From the NCBI GenBank assembly GCA_028711415.1, contig JAQTSG010000007.1, positions 1 to 36,363 of the forward strand: a stretch of DNA of 36,363 nucleotides, read 5' to 3'. Position numbers and translations under genes: made by a program. Origin of the DNA: Patescibacteria group bacterium. Its GTDB lineage: Bacteria; Patescibacteriota; Patescibacteriia; Patescibacteriales; JAQTRU01. This document shows positions 16,773 through 24,309 of the stretch, piece by piece (position 1 is the stretch's first letter; each line of letters begins with the position of its first letter). The notes under the pieces were generated by a model. The model saw nothing but the letters and a program-made list of their open reading frames with translations, ran no database searches and was not told the DNA's origin.

Positions 16773-18140
16773 TTATTTCCCTTTATTTAAATTTAATTTT
16801 TTTTCAATTTCCTCTTTTACTTTTTTTTGATTAACAATTTCCTGAATCCCGGAGTCCATATCCCTGAATAGAATGGTTCCATCCATTACCTCTTTCTGGC
16901 CTAAAATCAGACTGAATTTTGCTCCGATTCGGTTGGCTTCTTCTAACTGGGCTTTTAAGCTATCTTTAGTGAAAGCCTGCCTTACTTTAAAGCCGGCCCG
17001 GCGCAATTCTTCAAATAAAACAAAAGCTTTCCGCCTGGCCTGCTCTCCTAACTGGGCTAAAAATATTAAATCGCCTTCTTCGTTTTTTAAAGGAATATTT
17101 TTCTCTCTTATTTTCGTAATCGTTCTCTCTAATCCCACGGCGAATCCGCAGGCCGGTGTCGGCCGGCCGCCCATGTATTTTACCAGGCCATCATATCGGC
17201 CGCCGCCGCCTAAAGCCAGCCGATTTTGCGCTCCTCCTTCTTCTTCAACCGCCCAAATTTCAAAGACCGTCCGATTATAGTAATCCAGCCCCCTTACTAA
17301 ATAAGGATTTAGATTATAACTAACATCCAGTTCATCCAGATATTCCAAAACTTTAATAAAATGCTCTCGGCAGCTATCGCATAAATAGTCCACTATCTGC
17401 GGCGCCTCTTCGCGAGCTTCTAAGCATTTTTCTTCTTTGCAATCCAGGAGACGTAAAGGATTTTTTATTATTCTCTTTTTGCAATCGCCGCACAGTTTAG
17501 ACCTTCTCCCCCTTTCTTTATAGAATTCAAGAAGTTTTGCCAAATACTCTTTTCGGCATTCTTCGCAACCGATGCTGTTAATCTGAATCTGGACATTAAC
17601 TTGCAGTTCGCAAAAAAAATTATAAGCGAGTAAAATTAACAGAACATCGGCGACCGGCGCTTCTTCGCCGAATATCTCAAGATCGAATTGAGTTGACTGT
17701 CGATAACGACCGGCCTGCGGTTTTTCGTGCCGGAAAATCGGGCCAAGCCAAAACATCTTAACCGGCTGGGGCAGATTAAACATGCCATGTTCAATATAAG
17801 CTCTTACCAGACTAGGGGTAGCTTCTGGCCGCAGAGAAATTCTTTCTCCGTTTTTGTCAATAAAAGTGTACATTTCTTTAGTGACGATATCGCTTCCTTT
17901 GCCGGTTGATCTTTCGTATAATTTTGTGTCTTCTAAAATCGGCGTCTCAATTCTCCGGAAACCGTAAGCCCGCGCCAGTTCCGTCGCCTTTTTTAAAACC
18001 AAATCCCAATATTTATATTCATCAAATAGAATATCTTTCATTCCCTTTAGCCGAGAAAATAAAATATTGGTCCTCTTTTCTCTTTCTTCCAGCTCTTTAA
18101 TTTTTGGTTTTCTAATTTTTGTGTTTTTTCTTTTAAACAT
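16773..18140 (-). CDS. hisS: Histidyl-tRNA synthetase
   Basis: 'RLKGMKDILFDEYKYWD', 'RIETPILEDTKLYERSTGKGSDIVTKEMYTF', 'SLRPEATPSLVRAYIEHG', 'LVRGLDYYNRTVFEIW', 'ALGGGGRYDGLVKYMGG'. Confidence 0.96.
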   Translation of the reverse strand: MFKRKNTKIRKPKIKELEEREKRTNILFSRLKGMKDILFDEYKYWDLVLKKATELARAYGFRRIETPILEDTKLYERSTGKGSDIVTKEMYTFIDKNGERISLRPEATPSLVRAYIEHGMFNLPQPVKMFWLGPIFRHEKPQAGRYRQSTQFDLEIFGEEAPVADVLLILLAYNFFCELQVNVQIQINSIGCEECRKEYLAKLLEFYKERGRRSKLCGDCKKRIIKNPLRLLDCKEEKCLEAREEAPQIVDYLCDSCREHFIKVLEYLDELDVSYNLNPYLVRGLDYYNRTVFEIWAVEEEGGAQNRLALGGGGRYDGLVKYMGGRPTPACGFAVGLERTITKIREKNIPLKNEEGDLIFLAQLGEQARRKAFVLFEELRRAGFKVRQAFTKDSLKAQLEEANRIGAKFSLILGQKEVMDGTILFRDMDSGIQEIVNQKKVKEEIEKKLNLNKGK

Positions 18141-18141
18141 A

Positions 18142-18705
18142 TTAATATTGATATTCGGGTAATCTAAATAAACTAATCCGGCTAAAAGGCCAGCCGCGGA
18201 GTACTACCTGACCGGTTATAAAGCTTCGGTTGACCGGTCCGAAACTGCGGGAATCTTTTGAAGAATTGCGGTTGTCGCCCAGGACAAAATATTCCTCTTC
18301 ACCCAAACTGATAATATCTTCCGCGAGACTATAAGTCTTAGTGCCGCTTTCTAAATATGATTCGTCTAGGATAAAGCCGTCTGAAACTTCATTCTTAAAA
18401 ATATAAACCTGACCTTCCTTTATCTGAATTCTCTCTCCGGGCAGACCAATAATCCTTTTTATAAAATATTCCTGCGGATTTTTCGGATAGCGAAAAACGA
18501 TGATATCGCCCCTCTCCGGATCCCCAAATCTATAACTTATTTCATCAATAATCAGATACTCATGGTCATAAAAATTTGGCTCCATCGAAGCGCCTTTAAC
18601 GTAAAATGGCTGAACTAAAAAATACCTGATTGGAATTATAATTACCAAGGAGATAACGATGATTTTAACTAATTCAAAGACGAAACTAAAAAAACCTTTT
18701 AACAT
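18142..18705 (-). CDS. lepB: Signal peptidase I
   Basis: 'VKGASMEPNF' (catalytic Ser), 'RGDIIVFRYP...YFIKRIIGLPGE' (catalytic Lys), 'LGDNRNSSKDSRSFGPV'. Confidence 0.95.
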   Translation of the reverse strand: MLKGFFSFVFELVKIIVISLVIIIPIRYFLVQPFYVKGASMEPNFYDHEYLIIDEISYRFGDPERGDIIVFRYPKNPQEYFIKRIIGLPGERIQIKEGQVYIFKNEVSDGFILDESYLESGTKTYSLAEDIISLGEEEYFVLGDNRNSSKDSRSFGPVNRSFITGQVVLRGWPFSRISLFRLPEYQY

Positions 18706-18716
18706 GGGAATTTAAA

Positions 18717-18853
18717 AATAAAATAAAAAAATAATTAAATAATAAAATAATATAAAAATCAGGAAATAATTCAAATTATTCGGTAAATCATCAATTTTCC
18801 GAATTATTTTATTTTATTATTTTATTATTTTATTTTTATGTTATTTTATAGCT
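18717..18853. repeat. AT-rich intergenic element related to 4199-4290
   Basis: Shares 'aataataaaataatataaaaa' on the left and 'ttattttatttttat' on the right with the 4199-4290 element. Confidence 0.5.
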
Positions 18854-18909
18854 AAAACAACTATAACATTTACCGCAAAAAAAATCAAATCTGTCCTAAA
18901 CGCCCCATC

Positions 18910-20088
18910 CTAGTAAATAAACATCGCGTCCCCATAGCTGTAAAAGCGGTATTTCTTCTTTATCGCCTCTCGATAAGCCGTATCAATATTTTTCTTGCTG
19001 GCCAAAGCCGAAACCAGCATCAGGAGAGTGGATTTAGGCAGATGAAAATTAGTAATTAGGCCGCTAACGACTTTAAACTTATATCCCGGATAAATGAAAA
19101 TATCCGTCCAACCGGAATAATCGCTTAACGCATCCTGAAATTTATTTGCGATGTGCGATTTGCGATGTGCGATTTGCGAGAAAATTGTTTCCAACGTTCT
19201 CGCGCTAGTCGTCCCAACCGCAATCACCCTTCGCCCCTCACCTTTGGCTAAACATATTCGAGAAATTGTTCCCTTGTCCGCTTCCACCCACTCGGCGTGC
19301 ATCTTGTGTTTGGTAATATCATCCACTTTAACTGGCGCAAAAGTACCTAATCCGACATGCAAAGTCACATACTCTAATTGTACGCCCCGGCTCTCTAATT
19401 TCTTTAGCAAAGCCGGGGTAAAATGAAACCCAGCGGTCGGCGCAGCAACGGAACCGATTTTTTTATCATCAGCATAAACCGTCTGGTAATCCAGATTATC
19501 GGCTCGGCACCTCGCGTTTCTTTTTATGTAAGGCGGCAAAGGTGTTAATCCGATTTTTTCCACTACCTTCATTAATTTTTTTCCACCTTTATTGAATTTA
19601 ACTTCCCATGTTCCATCTTTATTATCCTTAATAATTTTTCCGGCCAGACCTTGGTCAAACTTAATTTCCAGCCCTTCTTTTCTCCCCTTGCCGCCCAAAA
19701 GGCATCGCCAAATAGCTTCCCCTTGATAAAGGCCCGTCTCGCTCGCCTTGCTGGAGCTTTGGCCATCCTCGCCAGCTCGTCTAGACGGACGAAGCGGGCT
19801 GAAGGCTTGCCGAGGCGGAGGGGCGGGGGGATTTTTCCTTAATAAAAAAACTTCAAATTTCCCACCGGTTTCTTTCTTCCCAATCAGCCGGGCCGGCATT
19901 ACTTTAGAATTATTTAAAACCAAAACATCGCCCGGTTTTAAATAATCAATAATATCATAAAAATGTTTATGATTTATCTTACCGGTTTTCTTAGCCAGTA
20001 ATAAAAGCCGCGAATGGTCTCGCGGTCTAATTGGTTTCTGGGCAATTAAATTTTTCGGCAAATAGTAATCAAAATCTTTTAATCTCAT
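18910..20088 (-). CDS. queA: S-adenosylmethionine:tRNA ribosyltransferase-isomerase
   Basis: 'PKNLIAQKPIRPRDHSRLL', 'GDVLVLNNSKVMPARL', 'VAAPTAGFHFTPALL', 'VTLHVGLGTFAPV', 'TNFHLPKSTLLMLVSALA', 'YRFYSYGDAMFIY'. Contains apparent in-frame insertions. Confidence 0.95.
   Translation of the reverse strand: MRLKDFDYYLPKNLIAQKPIRPRDHSRLLLLAKKTGKINHKHFYDIIDYLKPGDVLVLNNSKVMPARLIGKKETGGKFEVFLLRKNPPAPPPRQAFSPLRPSRRAGEDGQSSSKASETGLYQGEAIWRCLLGGKGRKEGLEIKFDQGLAGKIIKDNKDGTWEVKFNKGGKKLMKVVEKIGLTPLPPYIKRNARCRADNLDYQTVYADDKKIGSVAAPTAGFHFTPALLKKLESRGVQLEYVTLHVGLGTFAPVKVDDITKHKMHAEWVEADKGTISRICLAKGEGRRVIAVGTTSARTLETIFSQIAHRKSHIANKFQDALSDYSGWTDIFIYPGYKFKVVSGLITNFHLPKSTLLMLVSALASKKNIDTAYREAIKKKYRFYSYGDAMFIY
19145..19179. 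repeat. 14-bp tandem repeat (2.5 copies) inside queA
   Basis: TTTGCGATGTGCGA at 19145-19158 and 19159-19172, then TTTGCGA at 19173-19179. Confidence 0.85.
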
Positions 20089-20089
20089 A

Positions 20090-20632
20090 TTAAGAGTGAT
20101 GAGCGGCCTTGCTTCTTTCCACTAATTTTATGATAATATCCCTTACCTGGTCCGGATTAGGAATTTCCTGGAAAAAAAATCTTTCTTTAGCGCCGGCCGT
20201 TTGCACATAAACATTGCCATACTTAAGAACGGTCGGAAAAAACCCTTTTGTTTCGCTGGTAACGTCCTGAACCCGGTAAAATCTTTGCTCGGAAATTGTC
20301 CGGGCAAAATACCCTTCCTGCTCTATATTAATAATCCTTTCATCGGTTATTATCCAGATATCCAGATAATAGTCAATAAAAGAAAAAAAGAAAAACACCC
20401 AAAGAAAAAGATAATAAAAGCTTACCACCAGGAGAAACAAAGGATAGGAAATTTCGCCGTAAAGAATATCGGGATAGATAGAAGCGACCGTTAAATAAAA
20501 AAGTATCAGCGGTAAAATCAGAAGCAAAAGAAAAAGTAAAATTTTTTTAATCAGAATAAAAACATCCCGCCTTAACACTTTTATAATTTTTTCACCGGAG
20601 ATATGACCCGGTAAACGATAAAGGTAAAGCAT
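20090..20632 (-). CDS. Bacterial PH-domain membrane protein
   Basis: Two TM segments then 'DIWIITDERIINIEQEGYFARTISEQRFYRVQDVTSETKGFFPTVLKYGNVYVQTAG' (bPH_2-like). Confidence 0.75.
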   Translation of the reverse strand: MLYLYRLPGHISGEKIIKVLRRDVFILIKKILLFLLLLILPLILFYLTVASIYPDILYGEISYPLFLLVVSFYYLFLWVFFFFSFIDYYLDIWIITDERIINIEQEGYFARTISEQRFYRVQDVTSETKGFFPTVLKYGNVYVQTAGAKERFFFQEIPNPDQVRDIIIKLVERSKAAHHS

Positions 20633-20751
20633 AAAATTTTTAGAAGGAAGCCTCTAAATTAAGCAAATCTCGCGCCTTTTTAACAATGTATTAATTTTCA
20701 CTCCAAAAATTTAATCTTTTTTAAAACCTCTCCACAAACAGATGAAATATT

Positions 20752-20997
20752 CTAAAAGGTGCTGGATAAATCTCCGAAAATAGTGACGTTCATCAGCCAA
20801 TCAATCTGGATTAAATATTTATAGGAAACGGCCAGCATCAGAAAAGAAATGGCGATATAAATAAAAACTGTAAAAAAAGTGGTAAAATTCAAAAAGCCGA
20901 ATTTTATCATATGATAAATGCCAATAAAACTAAATATCAGCCAAACCAATAAAAAGACGAGGTAGATTATTAAAAAGATGTAGAGAGGGAAAGTCAT
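20752..20997 (-). CDS. Small membrane protein, unknown
   Basis: 81 aa, two or more predicted TM helices; sits in the ruvB-queA block. Confidence 0.55.
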   Translation of the reverse strand: MTFPLYIFLIIYLVFLLVWLIFSFIGIYHMIKFGFLNFTTFFTVFIYIAISFLMLAVSYKYLIQIDWLMNVTIFGDLSSTF

Positions 20998-21032
20998 GGA
21001 AAATTAAAAATGAAAAAATAAAAAATAAAAAA

Positions 21033-22058
21033 TTATACTAGCTTTTCTTGCTCCGATTTTTTCCGTCCCAAGTGCTTATAGCCGATGTCGGTGACGATCC
21101 GGCCGCGGGGAGAACGGTCAATAAAACCTAATTGCATTAAATACGGCTCATAAATTTCCTCAATCGTCGCCATTTCTTCTCCTGTGGTTGCGGCAATGGC
21201 ATTTAAGCCAGCCGGCCCGCCGTTAAATTTATCAACAATCGTCTCTAAAATCTTCCGGTCAATCCAGTCCAGCCCTAATTCATCAACGTCTAAAATTTTA
21301 AAAGCTTCCTCGCAAATTTTGTTTTCCACCTCTCCATTTCCTTTAACCTGGCAATAATCCCTTACCCTTTTTAACAACCGGTTGGCGATGCGGGGAGTGC
21401 GGCGGGAGCGCCCGGCAATGATGGCCGCGGCTTCCGGCTTTATTTTCACTCCTAAAATATTAGCGCTCCGGCTGATAATTTTATTAATATCTTCCAGGCC
21501 GTAAAAATCAAGGCGATAAGTAAGGCCGAACCGGTCGCGCAAGGGAGAAGATAATAAACTTACTTTAGTGGTCGCGCCGATTATAGTAAAACGCGGCAGG
21601 TCAAGGCGCAAGGTCCGGGCGGACGGCCCTTTGCCGATTATGATATCCAGAGCGTAGTCTTCCATGGCCGGATATAAAATTTCTTCAATGGTTTTATTTA
21701 AACGGTGGATTTCATCAATAAATAAAATATCGCCTTCGCCTAAGTTGGTTAAAATGGCCGCCAGGTCTCCGCTTTTTTCAATGGCCGGCCCGGAAGTAAT
21801 CCTGATATTGGCGCCTAATTCATTGGAAATGACGTGCGCCAAAGTGGTTTTACCTAAACCGGCCGGGCCATGCAGGAGCACATGCTCAATCGGCTCGCCC
21901 CGACCTTGGGCCGCGGCCATAGTGATTTTTAAGCTTTCCTTAATTTTATCCTGACCCACGTATTCGCCCAATCTTTTTGGCCGCAAAGTCAAATCCAGAG
22001 CTTTATCCCCGTTGGTCTCTTTGCCGGTTATTATTCTGTCTTTATTGATATTACCCAT
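21033..22058 (-). CDS. ruvB: Holliday junction branch migration helicase RuvB
   Basis: '[19 protein letters not shown]', '[20 protein letters not shown]', '[54 protein letters not shown]'. Confidence 0.97.
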   Translation of the reverse strand: MGNINKDRIITGKETNGDKALDLTLRPKRLGEYVGQDKIKESLKITMAAAQGRGEPIEHVLLHGPAGLGKTTLAHVISNELGANIRITSGPAIEKSGDLAAILTNLGEGDILFIDEIHRLNKTIEEILYPAMEDYALDIIIGKGPSARTLRLDLPRFTIIGATTKVSLLSSPLRDRFGLTYRLDFYGLEDINKIISRSANILGVKIKPEAAAIIAGRSRRTPRIANRLLKRVRDYCQVKGNGEVENKICEEAFKILDVDELGLDWIDRKILETIVDKFNGGPAGLNAIAATTGEEMATIEEIYEPYLMQLGFIDRSPRGRIVTDIGYKHLGRKKSEQEKLV

Positions 22059-22144
22059 ATCTATATTTTACCCTACTTTTAAAAGGTTAACAAATCTAAC
22101 ATGGACTCATACAGACTAAATGGAAATGAGGATTGAGGAAGATT

Positions 22145-22172
22145 AAAAAACCTCTCGCACGAGCGAAAGGCT
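22145..22172 (-). terminator. Intrinsic terminator for the small 22206-22911 unit
   Basis: On minus strand CCTTTCGC TCGT GCGAGAGG then TTTTTT. Confidence 0.7.
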
Positions 22173-22205
22173 TTCCAAAATCCTATTGAGTATTCCCCTC
22201 CCCTC

Positions 22206-22439
22206 TTAATTTCTTACAGTGTAACCTTTCATAGCTTCCCCTGCATCAGAGTTAAAAAAACAAACATACTTGTCATTAAGGTATCCGAGAGTAGTTTCTT
22301 GTGAATAGTTTCCAATACACTCGAAAAAACCATCTTCCGGATCATAAGTTACGGTTATGCCAAGCGAGCTTGAAAGTAATCTGGCAATATCTTCTCCGGT
22401 CATTGCGGGATTAATAAGTTCATAAGCAACTAATGCCAT
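22206..22439 (-). CDS. Small hypothetical protein
   Basis: 77 aa ORF preceded by GGAGGAAA SD, followed by a terminator hairpin. Confidence 0.65.
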   Translation of the reverse strand: MALVAYELINPAMTGEDIARLLSSSLGITVTYDPEDGFFECIGNYSQETTLGYLNDKYVCFFNSDAGEAMKGYTVRN

Positions 22440-22452
22440 GTTTTCCTCCGAA

Positions 22453-22911
22453 TCATATCGCGAGTGGAACCAAAAAAATTATTACGGAATCCAAGCCGGC
22501 AGAAACGATTGCTATTGCGAATTGAATGCGAAAAGATTCCAGTTCTTTTACAATTACATAATACAAAGACACTGCACTTAAAACCGGAATAAAAGAAATT
22601 GAAATTACCCTAATCCATAATGTGTCGATTTTCAAAGTTAAATAGCTTAAAACCATAACAAACATTGCCAGCAAGAATGAAATAAGCAATACATGAAAAT
22701 TACGAGTGCTGATTTTTAAAAAAATAGCGACCAACTCAAGCAAACTAGCTCCTCCAACAACCATGCCGGCCAGCAAACCAGCATAAGCAATTCCCGTAAT
22801 TATCTCGGCAATTTGCTCGCGAATAGGGCCGGGTGTGGCATTTGCAACAACAGAACATAGAGAGACGAAAATAGCTGTTTCGATAGCAAAATAAATCAAG
22901 AGTTTTTTCAT
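22453..22911 (-). CDS. Hypothetical multi-TM membrane protein (start reassigned from 22950 to 22911)
   Basis: ATG at 22911 (MKKLLIYFAIETAIF) preceded by AAGGAGA SD; promoter-like TTGACT-16-TAAAAT upstream (23007..22980). Confidence 0.65.
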   Translation of the reverse strand: MKKLLIYFAIETAIFVSLCSVVANATPGPIREQIAEIITGIAYAGLLAGMVVGGASLLELVAIFLKISTRNFHVLLISFLLAMFVMVLSYLTLKIDTLWIRVISISFIPVLSAVSLYYVIVKELESFRIQFAIAIVSAGLDSVIIFLVPLAI

Positions 22912-23003
22912 GATTAATTCTCCTTTGATATGAAATTGTGAAAGAAGCAAAGATAATGTGCGTTATTTAAATTTTCTTCATTTTAGGACAAAATAAGAAA
23001 AAG

Positions 23004-23543
23004 TCAAGAAATATTCTTCTTGATTAAACTTGCAATTTTATTTACAGTTTCATAAATATTTTCTCTTTTTTCTAATTCATCTTTTTCTAAAGCTTTAAAA
23101 TAAAAATTGTCAATTATTTTTAATTCATGCCCGTCAGCAAAATATTTTAAGGCCTGCTCGCCAATTCGTCTGGAATTTCTAACTTTTCCCCCTCCTACTA
23201 CAATAAAAATAATTTCTTTGCCTTTTAATAAATCTGTTTGATAAAATGGATTAGTCCTGTCAATAAAATCTTTTAAAATTCCTGGCACATTGTCAAAATA
23301 ATTAGGGGTACCAAGAACTATAATATCTGAATCTATTAAATCTTTTCTGATTTGTTCCATGTCGTCTTTAATGATGCACTCCTTTATTTTACCGCAAACT
23401 AAACAACCGGAGCAATGTTTAATGTTTTTAGCACGCAAAAGTATCATTTTCTTTCGTACTTTAATTCTTTTGTAAACTTCATTTAAAACAAACTCCGTAT
23501 TTCCTTTTCTCGGGCTTCCGGAAATAAATAAAACTCTTTTCAT
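23004..23543 (-). CDS. NAD(P)H-dependent FMN reductase/flavodoxin-family protein
   Basis: 'VLFISGSPRKGNTEFVL', 'CSGCLVCGKIKECIIKDDM', 'IIVLGTPNYFDNVPGILKDFIDRTNPF'. Confidence 0.85.
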   Translation of the reverse strand: MKRVLFISGSPRKGNTEFVLNEVYKRIKVRKKMILLRAKNIKHCSGCLVCGKIKECIIKDDMEQIRKDLIDSDIIVLGTPNYFDNVPGILKDFIDRTNPFYQTDLLKGKEIIFIVVGGGKVRNSRRIGEQALKYFADGHELKIIDNFYFKALEKDELEKRENIYETVNKIASLIKKNIS

Positions 23544-23590
23544 AAGACCAAATCTACTCCTTTATTTGTGTTATTTGTGATAATATTTGT

Positions 23591-23642
23591 CCCGCCACTT
23601 TGTTGAATTTATTGTAGGCGGGATCCCGCCTAGGCGGTGATG
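23591..23642. repeat. 52-bp intergenic repeat, copy 2 (partner 4292-4343)
   Basis: CCCGCCACTTTGTTGAATTTATTGTAGGCGGGATCCCGCCTAGGCGGTGATG; contains perfect palindrome GGCGGGATCCCGCC. Confidence 0.8.
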
Positions 23643-23652
23643 AATTTGTAAT

Positions 23653-24120
23653 CTAAAAATAAAACACCAGATACAAAAACAGCAAAACCGCGTAATTAAA
23701 AAGCATAAACCATTTATTAGACCAGTTTGTGCCGGAAAAATGAAAACGGGAAAAGGGCCAAAGGATCGGCGTGGGGAAAAAAGCGGTGGTATGGGTAAAA
23801 ATATCCATGAGAATATGCAACCCCCAGGCGTAATAAATAATTAGCCACCAGGAATAACCAAAAATTTTTAAAATTAAAAATATCGCCAGCCAAACAACTA
23901 AACTATGAGTAATGTCGTAAAGTTTAAAAACATACCCGGGCATGGTCGTTAGAAGCGGAGCCTTGAAATGAAGAGTTTTTTTAATAAAATTCCTTACAGT
24001 TAAAGAAGAAAAACTGATAAAATCAGGCAGCAGTCCGAATAAAATCGCCAGGCCTCTTTGCTCAAGCGGCAGTTCTTTAAAAATTAAGTTTGTCCACAAA
24101 GCGTGGGAAATTATATCCAT
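23653..24120 (-). CDS. YdjM-like/DUF457-type membrane protein (putative metal-dependent hydrolase)
   Basis: 'MDIISHALWTNLIF', 'YDITHSLVVW', 'WGLHILMDIFTHTTAFFPTPILWPFSRF'. Confidence 0.7.
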   Translation of the reverse strand: MDIISHALWTNLIFKELPLEQRGLAILFGLLPDFISFSSLTVRNFIKKTLHFKAPLLTTMPGYVFKLYDITHSLVVWLAIFLILKIFGYSWWLIIYYAWGLHILMDIFTHTTAFFPTPILWPFSRFHFSGTNWSNKWFMLFNYAVLLFLYLVFYF

Positions 24121-24154
24121 AGTTCAAAGAGTTTTATTTGTTTACTAAGTTTAG

Positions 24155-24197
24155 GTGAACCCCGTTAGAAAGTACGGGGCTTTCTAACGGGGTGAAC
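24155..24197. repeat. Strong inverted repeat (14-bp perfect arms plus outer stem across a 2x2 mismatch)
   Basis: GGT ga ACCCCGTTAGAAAG tacgggg CTTTCTAACGGGGT ga ACC; core arms 24159-24172 and 24180-24193. Confidence 0.8.
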
Positions 24198-24239
24198 CAT
24201 TAATTCAAATCCTATTTTGCTTATCTCGACGGACGTCGC

Positions 24240-24309
24240 CATAATGCGAATCTACAAATTGCGAATATAACTTATTTGCATAATTCGTAATTCGTAGATT
24301 TGCATTATG
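24240..24309. repeat. Imperfect inverted repeat (27-nt arms, 3 mismatches) overlapping the uvrD stop codon
   Basis: CATAATGCGAATCTACAAATTGCGAAT (24240-24266) versus ATTCGTAATTCGTAGATTTGCATTATG (24283-24309). Confidence 0.75.

Noticed and set aside
19572-19945. Small ORFs on both strands in the GC-rich queA insert
   Set aside because: Arise from the GC-rich insertion lacking stops; queA frame is continuous and better supported.
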